NCBI GenBank assembly: GCA_040399685.1 | Contig: JBBART010000015.1 | Span: 52,020 to 116,019, forward strand | Reading direction: 5' to 3' | Source of the DNA: CAIQQQ01 sp040399685 | Lineage (GTDB): Bacteria; Pseudomonadota; Alphaproteobacteria; Acetobacterales; Acetobacteraceae | DNA: 64,000 nucleotides | Shown here: one piece after another, positions 9,096 through 16,855 of the stretch | Layout of the letters: each line of letters starts with the position of its first letter | Position numbering within the stretch: the stretch's first letter is position 1 | Translations under genes and position numbers: made by a program | Notes under the pieces: generated by a model | The model's input: only the letters and a program-made list of their open reading frames with translations | Database searches by the model: none | What the model was told of the DNA's origin: nothing

Positions 9096-9260
9096 CTTCT
9101 TTTTTGAAAACGGAACGGTGGTTTCAACCGGTCGCTGCATTGGCTCGAGCCGTTGCAGCAACCGGTTGAAACCGCCACCTAAACATGTTTCGCCGCATTA
9201 GCCGCGAAACATATTTAGGTCATATAAGTCTTTTTGCTTCTTTTTCTTCAGAAAAAGAAG
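9096..9260. repeat. Convergent-gap repeat element, copy with two long internal hairpins
   Basis: The right arm (9226-9260) matches, in reverse complement, the left arms of the copies at 11.1 and 49.9 kb. The left arm (9096-9116) is degenerate. Its centre carries two large inverted repeats: 9117-9139 with 9154-9176 (23 bp, two mismatches) and 9178-9196 with 9201-9219 (19 bp, two mismatches). A GAAGATCTTC palindrome followed by T6 at the left edge looks like a simple terminator. It lies between the convergent response regulator and gntR genes. A two-way terminator role is inferred. Confidence 0.65.
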
Positions 9261-9268
9261 ACCTTCCT

Positions 9269-10003
9269 TCATAACTTACTTCCAGAATCCTCCAACACCC
9301 GACTACGCGCATTATCAATATGCCGCCGCATTTCATGACGCGCCCTCTCCGCATCCCCGTCGCCGATTGCCCGTGCGATGGCAAGGTGCTCGTTCTGCAC
9401 CAGCATCAGCCGATCCGCGCTGTGCCCCAGCGACATGCTGCGCGCCACATGCATGGCGGCGAAAATATGCGTCGACAGCAAATCAAGGCTTTGCTCGAAC
9501 AGATCGTTCTGGCTGGCGCGCGCGATGGCCACATGAAACCGATGATCGGCATTCGCACCAATCTCCCGATCCTCGATCACCCGGTCCAGTTCAGCCAGCG
9601 ACGCATCCATCTCCGCCCGCATATCCGGCGTCAACCGCTGCGCCGCCAGAAACGCCGCCTCACCCTCCAGCGCGATCCGATATTCGTAACACCGCATCAG
9701 ATCCGCCACGCTGCCGATCGGCGCCAATCGCAAAAACTCCGCACGCGGCCGCTTGGTGATGAACGTGCCGGCCCCCTGACGGGTCACCACCAACCCATCC
9801 GCCTGCAGACGAAAAATCGTTTCCCGCACCACCGGGCGAGACACGCCGAACAACGCGCTCAACCGGTTTTCCGCCGGCAGCCGCTCCCCAATCGCCAACC
9901 GGCCGTCCACTATCTGCCCCACGATCTGCTCGTAAAGCTGATCGGCCAGCCGAATTGCCCGCAACGGCGGCGTGAAAGGGGTCACCAAGTCTGGCTTGCT
10001 CAC
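9269..10003 (-). CDS. GntR family transcriptional regulator, FadR/FCD subfamily
   Basis: A 244-residue regulator with an N-terminal winged helix-turn-helix (RLPAENRLSALFGVSRPVVRE, residues about 42-62) and a C-terminal all-helical FCD ligand-binding domain. FCD regulators normally sense carboxylic or sugar acids. It is divergent from the DHDPS-family gene at 10149, and a perfect 8-1-8 palindrome with the TTGTC/GACAA core lies in the shared promoter. It is therefore probably a repressor of that gene and itself, relieved by a sugar-acid intermediate. Confidence 0.88.
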   Translation of the reverse strand: MSKPDLVTPFTPPLRAIRLADQLYEQIVGQIVDGRLAIGERLPAENRLSALFGVSRPVVRETIFRLQADGLVVTRQGAGTFITKRPRAEFLRLAPIGSVADLMRCYEYRIALEGEAAFLAAQRLTPDMRAEMDASLAELDRVIEDREIGANADHRFHVAIARASQNDLFEQSLDLLSTHIFAAMHVARSMSLGHSADRLMLVQNEHLAIARAIGDGDAERARHEMRRHIDNARSRVLEDSGSKL

Positions 10004-10060
10004 GAAAAAGGCTCCGGCTGCATCACGGCACAGCGTCTACCACGAACACACCTGCCACCA

Positions 10061-10077
10061 AACTTGTCCGACAAGTT
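10061..10077. promoter_or_regulatory. Probable GntR operator (8-1-8 palindrome)
   Basis: AACTTGTC-C-GACAAGTT is a perfect inverted repeat in the 145-bp gap between divergent gntR and the DHDPS-family gene. Its TTGTC..GACAA core matches the general operator pattern of FCD-type GntR regulators. Binding by the neighbouring regulator is inferred from position and symmetry. Confidence 0.65.
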
Positions 10078-10148
10078 TACATATCCCTTGTCGCCCCCAC
10101 CGCCCGCCGCTAAACGAATCCCCGAACGTCGCATGTGAGGAACAGCCA

Positions 10149-11048
10149 ATGAGCTTTCAAAAATCCCTGACCGGAATCTCCGGCATTCTCGTCACCCCGT
10201 TCGACACCGATGACAAAATCGCCCCCACCCGCCTGACGCCGGTCATCGACCGCGCCATCGGCGCCGGCGTGCACATCCTGGTCGCCAACGGCAACACCGG
10301 CGAATTCTATGGCCTCACCACCGCCGAAGCCGAAGCCATGGTGCATTCCGTGGCCGAACAGGTCGCAGGCCGCGTGCCGGTCCTCGGCGGCATCGGCCGC
10401 AGCCTCCACGATGCCCTCGCCCTCACCCGCGCCTCCCGCGCCGCCGGCGCCACCGCGCTGATGGTCCACCAGCCGCCTGACCCATTCGTCTCCCCGCGCG
10501 GCGTGGTGGCGTATGTGGAACGCATCGCCGAAGCCGGCCAAGACCTGCCCGTCATCCTCTATCTCCGCAACGACGGCATTGGCATGGACGCCATCGAAGC
10601 CCTCTGCCGCATTCCGCAGGTCGCCGGCGTAAAATGGGCCGCCCCCACCCCGCTGCGCCTGGCCGAAGCCATCCGCCGCGCCGATCCGCGCATCGTCTGG
10701 GTGGGCGGACTGGCCGAAACCTGGGCGCCACCGCTCTGCGCCGTCGGCGCACGCGGCTTCACCTCGGGCCTGATCAACGTCTGGCCGGAACACTCGGTGG
10801 CCATCCACGCCGCCCTCGAACGCAGCGACTACACCACCGCCATGACGCTGATCGCCGCCATGCGCGTGTTCGAGGATCTGCGGTCCGAGGAAGGCAACGG
10901 CACCAACGTGTCCGTCGTCAAATCCGCCCTCGCCTATCTCGGCAACGACTGCGGCCATGTCCGCTCACCCGGCGCCTGGCCACTGACCGACCGCCAGTCG
11001 ACCACGCTGAAAGCGGCCCTGGTCGGATGGGGACTGATTTCAGAGTAA
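10149..11048 (+). CDS. DHDPS/NAL-family lyase, probable 2-keto-3-deoxy-pentonate (or related keto-deoxy acid) dehydratase
   Basis: A 299-residue TIM-barrel class I aldolase-superfamily enzyme. The catalytic Tyr (VILYLRN, near residue 138) and Schiff-base Lys (GVKWAAP, about residue 162) are present, with the GNTGEF substrate loop near residue 47. The ATG at 10149 has a GAGGA ribosome binding site; the frame runs open to 9972 without support. Members of this family include L-2-keto-3-deoxyarabonate dehydratase and 5-keto-4-deoxyglucarate dehydratase. The nearby IlvD/Edd dehydratase and ketoglutarate-semialdehyde-type dehydrogenase favour the pentonate role, by context. Confidence 0.8.
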   Translation: MSFQKSLTGISGILVTPFDTDDKIAPTRLTPVIDRAIGAGVHILVANGNTGEFYGLTTAEAEAMVHSVAEQVAGRVPVLGGIGRSLHDALALTRASRAAGATALMVHQPPDPFVSPRGVVAYVERIAEAGQDLPVILYLRNDGIGMDAIEALCRIPQVAGVKWAAPTPLRLAEAIRRADPRIVWVGGLAETWAPPLCAVGARGFTSGLINVWPEHSVAIHAALERSDYTTAMTLIAAMRVFEDLRSEEGNGTNVSVVKSALAYLGNDCGHVRSPGAWPLTDRQSTTLKAALVGWGLISE

Positions 11049-11061
11049 CGGAAGAAAATAT

Positions 11062-11182
11062 CTTCTTTTTCTGAAGAAAAAGAAGCAAAAAGACTTTCAT
11101 TCAATAAGACGCGTGTCACAGCATATCCGCGACACGCGCCTAAACGAATGAAGTTTTTTGCTTCTTTTTTCAAAAAAGAAGC
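11062..11182. repeat. Convergent-gap repeat element with two A/T hairpin arms
   Basis: The left arm 11062-11102 and right arm 11146-11182 are imperfect inverted copies of each other. Each contains its own A/T hairpin (11062-11071 with 11076-11085; 11160-11170 with 11172-11182) and a CATTC/GAATG inner boundary. The unique core holds a GC-rich inverted repeat (11108-11117 with 11131-11140). GAAGA...TCTTC followed by T5 at the left edge resembles a terminator. It lies between the convergent DHDPS-family and RraA-family genes. Confidence 0.7.
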
Positions 11183-11208
11183 CCGACCTATGCTTACACT
11201 TCAGGCCT

Positions 11209-11931
11209 TCAGCGGCTGTGCTGCTTACGCCAAACCGCAAATGCATCCAAATTCGTCTCATCGGTCGGCGGATACAGCCCCGTCGTCTTCTGGCCGTCGC
11301 GCACGCGCTCCTGCACAAAATCCTCGAACGCCGTCATCTCCACCGCTTCGTCCGCAATCTCATCGGCGATCTCGGCAGGAATAACGATAACGCCATCGGC
11401 ATCGCCCACAATCACATCCCCCGGAAACACCGGCGCATCACCACACCCGATCGGCACATTGATGTCGATCGCCTGGTGCAGCGTCAGGTTGGTCGGCGCC
11501 GAAGGGCGGTTGTGGTAGGACGGGAAATCGAGCTGCGAAATCTCCGCCGAATCCCGGAACCCACCATCCGTCACCACGCCAGCCACGCCCCGCATCATGA
11601 GCCGTGTGACGAGAATACCGCCGGCCGAAGCCGCCCGCGGGTCCTTGCGGCTATCCATCACCAGCACGCAACCGGCCGGGCACTCTTCCACGGCCCGACG
11701 CTGCGGATGGCTATGGTCGCGAAACACCGACATCGGGTTAAGATCTTCCCGCGCCGGCATATACCGCAGCGTGTAGGCCTCCCCCACCATGCTGGTGGCC
11801 TTCGGTGCGCTCAACGGGCGCACCTCCTGAATCATCTGGTTGCGCAGGCCGCGCTTGTACAGCGCGCTGGCCAACGTCGCGGTGCTCACGCCCTTGAGCT
11901 TGTCGCGCGTCTCAGAACTCAGCTTGGTCAT
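11209..11931 (-). CDS. RraA-family protein (possible 4-hydroxy-2-oxo acid aldolase)
   Basis: A 240-residue RraA/HMG-aldolase-family protein. The family's GVVTDGGFRDSAEI segment near residue 135 carries the Arg-Asp pair that binds metal and pyruvate-like substrate in the aldolase members. GDVIVGDADGVIVIP, near residue 190, is another hallmark. True RNase E regulation is unlikely here. It is the last gene of a minus-strand operon behind the IlvD/Edd dehydratase (10-bp gap), so a role in cleaving or processing a keto-deoxy sugar acid is inferred. Confidence 0.8.
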   Translation of the reverse strand: MTKLSSETRDKLKGVSTATLASALYKRGLRNQMIQEVRPLSAPKATSMVGEAYTLRYMPAREDLNPMSVFRDHSHPQRRAVEECPAGCVLVMDSRKDPRAASAGGILVTRLMMRGVAGVVTDGGFRDSAEISQLDFPSYHNRPSAPTNLTLHQAIDINVPIGCGDAPVFPGDVIVGDADGVIVIPAEIADEIADEAVEMTAFEDFVQERVRDGQKTTGLYPPTDETNLDAFAVWRKQHSR

Positions 11932-11941
11932 GGAAATCTCC

Positions 11942-13690
11942 TCAGTAGATCACGGGTTCGGCAACCGGAGCGCCGAATTCCGTGCGCAGGAAGTCGAAGT
12001 CGCAGCCCTGGTCGGCCTGCTGGATATGCTTGGTGTAAACCCAGCCATACCCACGCTCGAAGCGAGGCTCCGGCGGCGTCCAGGCAGCACGACGAACGGC
12101 CAGCTCCTCATCGCTGACATTGATGCTGATCGTGCGCGCATCCACATCCATGCTGATGATGTCACCGGTTTGCAGCAGCGCCAACGGCCCGCCGATATAG
12201 GATTCCGGCGCCACATGCAGCACGCACGCGCCATAGCTGGTGCCGCTCATGCGGGCATCGGACAGCCGCAGCATATCGCGATGGCCTTCCTTCAGCAGCT
12301 TCTTCGGCATCGGCAACATGCCCCATTCCGGCATCCCCGGCCCGCCCTGCGGCCCGGCGTTGCGCAGCACCAGAACGTGGTCGGCAGTGATGTCCCAGGT
12401 CTCGTCGTCCACCGCTTTCTTCATGCTCGGATAATCGTCAAACACCACGGCCGGGCCTGAATGCTTCAGAAACCGCTGATCCATCGCCGCCGGCTTGATG
12501 ACGCAGCCATCCGGCGCCAGATTGCCAGTCAGCACCGCAAGCGAACCCTCGCCATAAATCGGGTTCGACGTCGTGCGAATAACGTCGGCGTTATAGACCT
12601 TCGCCCCCTCGATATTCTCGCCCAGCGTCCGCCCCGTGACGGTCATGCAGCTCAGATCAAGATGTTCGCGGATCTCGTTCATCAGCGCCTTGATGCCGCC
12701 GGCGTAATAGAAATCCTCCATCAGATACGTGCTGCCGGTCGGCCGCACATTGCCGATCACCGGAACCTTGCGGCTGGTGCGCTCGAAATCGGCCAACCCG
12801 ATATCCTGCCCCGCCCTGCGCGCCATCGCGATCAGATGAATGATCGCATTGGTCGAACAGCCCATCGCCATGGCAACCGCAATAGCGTTCAGGAACGCAG
12901 GCCGCGTCTGAATCTTCTGCGGCGTGAGGTCTTCCCACACCATGTCCACAATTCGACGCCCGCATTCAGACGCAAGCCGGATATGCCCGGCATCGGCCGC
13001 CAACATGCTGCTGCCACCTGGCAGAATCATGCCAACCGCCTCGGCGATCGCCGTCATTGTGCTGGCGGTGCCCATGGTCATGCACGTGCCATAGCTGCGC
13101 GCGATACCGGCCTCCACCCCAAGCCAATCCTGCTCGGTGATCTTGCCGGCGCGCAGTTCGTCCCAGTATTTCCAGCTGTCCGAACCAGACCCCAGCGTCT
13201 TGCCGCCCCAATTGCCGCGCAGCATCGGGCCAGCAGGCATAAAGATGGTCGGCAGGTTCATGCTGGTCGCACCCAGCAACAGCCCCGGTGTGGTCTTGTC
13301 GCAGCCGCCCATCAACACAACACCATCGACGGGATGCGAGCGGATCAACTCCTCCGTCTCCATCGCCAGCATGTTGCGATACAGCATGGACGTCGGCTTG
13401 ACGAAGCTCTCGCTCACCGACAGCGCCGGCAATTCAACCGGAAAGCCACCGGCCATCAGAATGCCGCGCTTCACATCCTCAACGCGGGTCTTGAAATGCG
13501 CATGGCACGGCTGGAGATCAGACCACGTGTTGAGAATGGCAATCACCGGCTTGCCGGTCCATTCCTCCGGCGCGTAGCCCATCTGCATGGCGCGCGAGCG
13601 GTGGCCGAAGCTGCGCAGATCGGCCGGGCCGAACCAGCGCGCCGAGCGCAGGTCCGCCGGTTTCACCTTATCGTTGTTTTCGTTGCTCAT
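11942..13690 (-). CDS. IlvD/Edd family sugar-acid dehydratase (probable L-arabinonate/pentonate dehydratase)
   Basis: A 582-residue Fe-S dehydratase. The three expected cluster-binding cysteines are seen at C62 (LQPCHAHF), C130 (MGGCDKT) and C203 (YGTCMTMGTAST), followed by the LPGGSS segment. The overall form with a NTWSDLQPCHAHF start region resembles the sugar-acid branch (arabinonate, xylonate, galactonate dehydratases) more than biosynthetic IlvD. It converts an aldonate to a 2-keto-3-deoxy acid. It lies between an aldehyde dehydrogenase (12-bp gap) and an RraA-family gene in one operon, consistent with non-phosphorylative pentonate breakdown. Confidence 0.86.
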   Translation of the reverse strand: MSNENNDKVKPADLRSARWFGPADLRSFGHRSRAMQMGYAPEEWTGKPVIAILNTWSDLQPCHAHFKTRVEDVKRGILMAGGFPVELPALSVSESFVKPTSMLYRNMLAMETEELIRSHPVDGVVLMGGCDKTTPGLLLGATSMNLPTIFMPAGPMLRGNWGGKTLGSGSDSWKYWDELRAGKITEQDWLGVEAGIARSYGTCMTMGTASTMTAIAEAVGMILPGGSSMLAADAGHIRLASECGRRIVDMVWEDLTPQKIQTRPAFLNAIAVAMAMGCSTNAIIHLIAMARRAGQDIGLADFERTSRKVPVIGNVRPTGSTYLMEDFYYAGGIKALMNEIREHLDLSCMTVTGRTLGENIEGAKVYNADVIRTTSNPIYGEGSLAVLTGNLAPDGCVIKPAAMDQRFLKHSGPAVVFDDYPSMKKAVDDETWDITADHVLVLRNAGPQGGPGMPEWGMLPMPKKLLKEGHRDMLRLSDARMSGTSYGACVLHVAPESYIGGPLALLQTGDIISMDVDARTISINVSDEELAVRRAAWTPPEPRFERGYGWVYTKHIQQADQGCDFDFLRTEFGAPVAEPVIY

Positions 13691-13702
13691 CGGGCGTTTC
13701 CC

Positions 13703-15280
13703 TTAGTTCTGGCCCAGCACGCCGTCATGACGGCGCCACAGGTGCTGCGGATTTTCATCCGCAAGTGCCGCCGGAAGCAAGCCGGCTGGGAAGTCCTGAT
13801 AGCAGACCGGGCGCAGGAAGCGGGCAATCGCCAAGGTGCCAACCGAGGTGGAACGACCATCGGCAGTGGACGGGAACGGCCCGCCATGCACCATCGCCGG
13901 GCAAACCTCCACACCGGTCGGGTAGCCGTTGACCAGAATACGACCCACCTTGCGCTCCAGCGTGGGCAGCAACGAACGGGCATCGTCGAGATCGGCGGCA
14001 TCCATCTGGATGGTGGCGGTCAGCTGGCCTTCCAGCGTCTCGGCCAACGCCTTCATGGCGGCAACGTCCGGGCAACGCACAACCAACGAAGCAGAGCCGA
14101 ACACTTCTTCCATCAGGTCATGCGAGGCCATGAAATTGGCCGCATCCACAATGAACAAAGCGGGCTGACCCTGGGTGGGGCCAGACGCCGCCAGGCCTTG
14201 GCCCACAATCTCCACCGCCGCATTGGCAGACAGGCGAGACACGCCATCCTCATACGCCTTGCAGATGCCCTGCGTCAGCATGGTCGCGGCCGGCGCCGCA
14301 GCAATCGCCGTCTGCGCCGCGGTGGTGAAACGCACCAGATCCGGGCCGTCCACAGCCAGGATCAGGCCAGGATTGGTGCAGAACTGGCCAGCGCCCATCG
14401 TCAGCGAGCCAATGAAATCCCGCCCGATCGTCTCGGCGCGCGCGGCCAACGCTGCCGGCAAGAGGAACACCGGATTGATGCTGCTCATCTCGGCATAAAC
14501 CGGAATCGGCTCGGCACGCGCCGCAGCCACCTTCATCAACGCGGTGCCACCGGCGCGCGAGCCCGTAAAGCCGACAGCCTTGATATGCGGGTTCTGCACC
14601 AACGCAGTGCCGATAATGGCGCCCGACCCGAACAGCATCGAGAACACGCCCTCCGGCAACCCACAGCTTTTCACCGCCGCCTGAATCGCACGCCCCGCCA
14701 GCTCAGACGTGCCGGGATGCGCCGAATGCGCCTTCACCACCACCGGGCAGCCAGCAGCCAACGCCGATGCCGTGTCGCCACCCGCCACCGAGAAGGCGAG
14801 CGGGAAGTTGCTGGCGCCGAACACCGCCACCGGGCCAAGCGCGATATGGCGCTGGCGCAGATCGGCGCGCGCCATCGGCTTGCGGTCGGGCAACGCCACG
14901 TCAATCCGCGGGTCCTGCCACGACCCCTCGCGCACGGTGGCCGCGAACAGGCGAAGCTGGCCCATCGTGCGGCCCCGCTCGCCTTCAATGCGCCCACGCG
15001 GCAGGCCGGACTCGGCCATGGCGCGCACCACAAGTTCATCGCCCAGGTTCAAAATCTCGGTGGCGATGGCCTCCAGGAAGGTGGCGCGCTGATCGAGCGT
15101 GGTTTCACGGTAAATATCGAACGCCGCCCAAGCGAGGTCGCAGGCGCGCGTGACGCTGTCAGCAGTGCCGCCGTGAAAAGGCGGGTCCATGACGGCCCCG
15201 GTGGCTGGGTTGATGCCGCTTATCGGCTTATCAGTGCCGCGAACGGCGGTGGAACCAATCAACATGTCACCGGTGATCAC
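13703..15280 (-). CDS. Aldehyde dehydrogenase, 2,5-dioxovalerate (alpha-ketoglutarate semialdehyde) dehydrogenase type
   Basis: A 525-residue NAD(P)-dependent aldehyde dehydrogenase. The catalytic Cys is in GAGQFCTNPG (about residue 300), the general-base Glu in YAEMSSINP (about 263) and the cofactor loop in GFTGSRAGG. Length and motifs fit the ketoglutaric semialdehyde dehydrogenase subgroup that makes 2-oxoglutarate. The GTG at 15280 has a GGAGA ribosome binding site, whereas the open frame to 15313 lacks one; an internal ATG at 15265 is the alternative. It is the first gene of the operon with the IlvD/Edd dehydratase, divergent from a GntR gene. Confidence 0.86.
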   Translation of the reverse strand: MITGDMLIGSTAVRGTDKPISGINPATGAVMDPPFHGGTADSVTRACDLAWAAFDIYRETTLDQRATFLEAIATEILNLGDELVVRAMAESGLPRGRIEGERGRTMGQLRLFAATVREGSWQDPRIDVALPDRKPMARADLRQRHIALGPVAVFGASNFPLAFSVAGGDTASALAAGCPVVVKAHSAHPGTSELAGRAIQAAVKSCGLPEGVFSMLFGSGAIIGTALVQNPHIKAVGFTGSRAGGTALMKVAAARAEPIPVYAEMSSINPVFLLPAALAARAETIGRDFIGSLTMGAGQFCTNPGLILAVDGPDLVRFTTAAQTAIAAAPAATMLTQGICKAYEDGVSRLSANAAVEIVGQGLAASGPTQGQPALFIVDAANFMASHDLMEEVFGSASLVVRCPDVAAMKALAETLEGQLTATIQMDAADLDDARSLLPTLERKVGRILVNGYPTGVEVCPAMVHGGPFPSTADGRSTSVGTLAIARFLRPVCYQDFPAGLLPAALADENPQHLWRRHDGVLGQN

Positions 15281-15352
15281 AAGAAAACGTCTCCGAAATG
15301 GGCTGCGGCGCAACTTTTAGGCTCGCATGCGAAAAATCTACATGGTAGGGCA

Positions 15353-15364
15353 CTTGTATGCAAG
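15353..15364. promoter_or_regulatory. Candidate GntR operator overlapping the gntR start codon
   Basis: CTTGTATGCAAG is a near-perfect 12-bp palindrome of the TTGTAT/GCAA type used by FCD-subfamily GntR proteins. It spans the ATG of the GntR gene and lies in the short gap to the divergent dehydrogenase operon. Autoregulation is inferred. Confidence 0.4.
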
Positions 15365-16131
15365 ATGATGTCGCCGACCGAATTCCAGAGGACGACAAGA
15401 CCACCCCGGCCCACGCACCGCTTATCAGCGGGCGACGCGCCACCATGGCCATGCAGATCTATCGCCTGCTGCGGCGCGAAATCATGCAAGGTCATTACAA
15501 GCCCCTGCACTCCCTGTCGGAGAGCGTGCTGGCCGCCACATACGGCGTCAGCCGAACCCCGGTGCGGGAGGCATTCGGCAAGCTCGAAGAAGAAGGGCTC
15601 GTGGCCATCCTGCCGCAATACGGCACGTTCGTAGCCCCCATCCGCATCGACCGCGTCTCCGGGGACCACTTCGTGCGCGAGGCGCTGGAATGCGCCGCCG
15701 TGCGTCGCGCCGCCGAACGATGCACCCAGGCAGATGCCGCAACCCTGCACGCCATCATCGCCACCCAGCGCTCGGCCACCACCAATGACGAAGCCTTCTT
15801 CGAAGCCGACGAGGAGATGCACCGCGCCCTGATGGCCCTGTCAGGCCACGCCGACGCCTGGCACGTCGTCAACGCCGCCAAGGTGAATGTGGACCGCATT
15901 CGCCTGCTCTCGGTGCGGCAGATGTTCAAGCGCCAATCCACGCTGAACGAACACGAACGGATCATCGACGCCGTCGTGACCGGTCGGGCCGACGAGGCCG
16001 CAGCAGCCATGCGCGACCACCTGCTCGGTGTGTTCGATTCCAGCCAAAGAATGATGGCGGCCCATCCGGAATTCTTCCAGGCAACCTCCGGCGACCCGCG
16101 CCCGGCACGCCGCCGCCGCACGCCGGCCTAA
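15358..16131 (+). CDS. GntR family transcriptional regulator, FCD subfamily
   Basis: A 257-residue regulator with an N-terminal winged helix (SLSESVLAATYGVSRTPVRE, residues about 48-67) and a C-terminal FCD domain with the metal/ligand-site pattern (FFEADEEMHRALM, later NEHERI and MRDHL). It is divergent from, and 77 bp away from, the sugar-acid dehydrogenase-dehydratase-RraA operon. That operon is its likely target. The last 20 residues are basic and proline-rich. Confidence 0.88.
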   Translation: MQDDVADRIPEDDKTTPAHAPLISGRRATMAMQIYRLLRREIMQGHYKPLHSLSESVLAATYGVSRTPVREAFGKLEEEGLVAILPQYGTFVAPIRIDRVSGDHFVREALECAAVRRAAERCTQADAATLHAIIATQRSATTNDEAFFEADEEMHRALMALSGHADAWHVVNAAKVNVDRIRLLSVRQMFKRQSTLNEHERIIDAVVTGRADEAAAAMRDHLLGVFDSSQRMMAAHPEFFQATSGDPRPARRRRTPA

Positions 16132-16183
16132 AAAAGGCACATGGCGCGAATCAGTCCTCGCAAACATAAACTGTGGAGTGTGG

Positions 16184-16333
16184 GTGTTTGAAAACGCATT
16201 GGTCGATGCGCTCACATCCGGGCAATCGCTTGCCACCGGCCTATACGTCTATCACCGCGAGCCGGTCTTCGCTCTGCGGCAGGTCACCATCGCAGCCGTG
16301 TTAAGCGGCAGGTCGCCACTCAACACGGTCTGA
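16184..16333 (+). pseudogene. Short orphan frame, possible DUF2063-like N-terminal remnant
   Basis: A 49-residue frame starting at GTG 16184 with GGAG 5 nt upstream. The pattern F..AL......LATGLYVYHREPVFALRQ loosely recalls the start of HvfC/DUF2063 domains (YR..V..AL), but the frame then ends after about 20 unrelated residues. It could be a decayed gene, a real small protein or chance. It converges on the DUF1127 gene. Confidence 0.25.
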
Positions 16334-16347
16334 CGCGTGGCACAGCA

Positions 16348-16659
16348 TCAAGCAATCAGCGCACGGCCGATGGTGGCGCGGCTGCGGGCGCGCTGGGCGG
16401 CGAATTCAGGGTCGAACACGCGGTTCAGTTCGCTGCGGTTCAATCCGATATCGGCCAGTTCGTGTTCGCTGAGTTCGTTCAACTCGGCCAGCACGGCGCG
16501 GCGACGCGGCAGATCGGCAAGCCAACGCACGGCGTTGCTCAGCATCGACACAAAGCCACCTTCGTTCGATACATCGTGCAGACGCGGCTCATCGGCGTAG
16601 TGTGACAGAGTGTTCGGCATGAGAATGGCGATCTCTTCCTTGGCAACACGGACGTTCAT
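16348..16659 (-). CDS. DUF1127 domain small protein
   Basis: A 103-residue protein whose C-terminal half carries the DUF1127 pattern: a basic region (LADLPRRRAVLAELNELSEHELADIGL) followed by the NRSEL segment. Such arginine-rich proteins in alphaproteobacteria influence RNA turnover and phosphate or carbon metabolism; no specific role is visible here. The ATG at 16659 has an AGGAA box upstream. An internal ATG at 16620 is a plausible alternative that would give a 90-residue protein. Confidence 0.78.
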   Translation of the reverse strand: MNVRVAKEEIAILMPNTLSHYADEPRLHDVSNEGGFVSMLSNAVRWLADLPRRRAVLAELNELSEHELADIGLNRSELNRVFDPEFAAQRARSRATIGRALIA

Positions 16660-16855
16660 CTGATCAAGTTCCTGACATGGCGAGTAATGAGCGGCGCTGG
16701 GCATCGTGCTTCACGTCTCATTGCTCTTGTGCAGCGCAACATAGTGATCGGCCCGCCGAAAAAAATGGACAAGTCCGCCCCACAGATATGCACTTCCCGC
16801 ATGCTACTTTCGTGAGCTATGACAAAACGATGAACCTGACGCGAGGAAACCGCCG

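Noticed and set aside
12461..15634. A 1057-codon open frame on the plus strand opposite the dehydratase and aldehyde dehydrogenase genes
   Set aside because: Its translation is rich in Arg/His/Ala/Gly with no domain pattern, as expected for an antisense shadow of high-GC genes; the minus-strand genes carry clear catalytic motifs.
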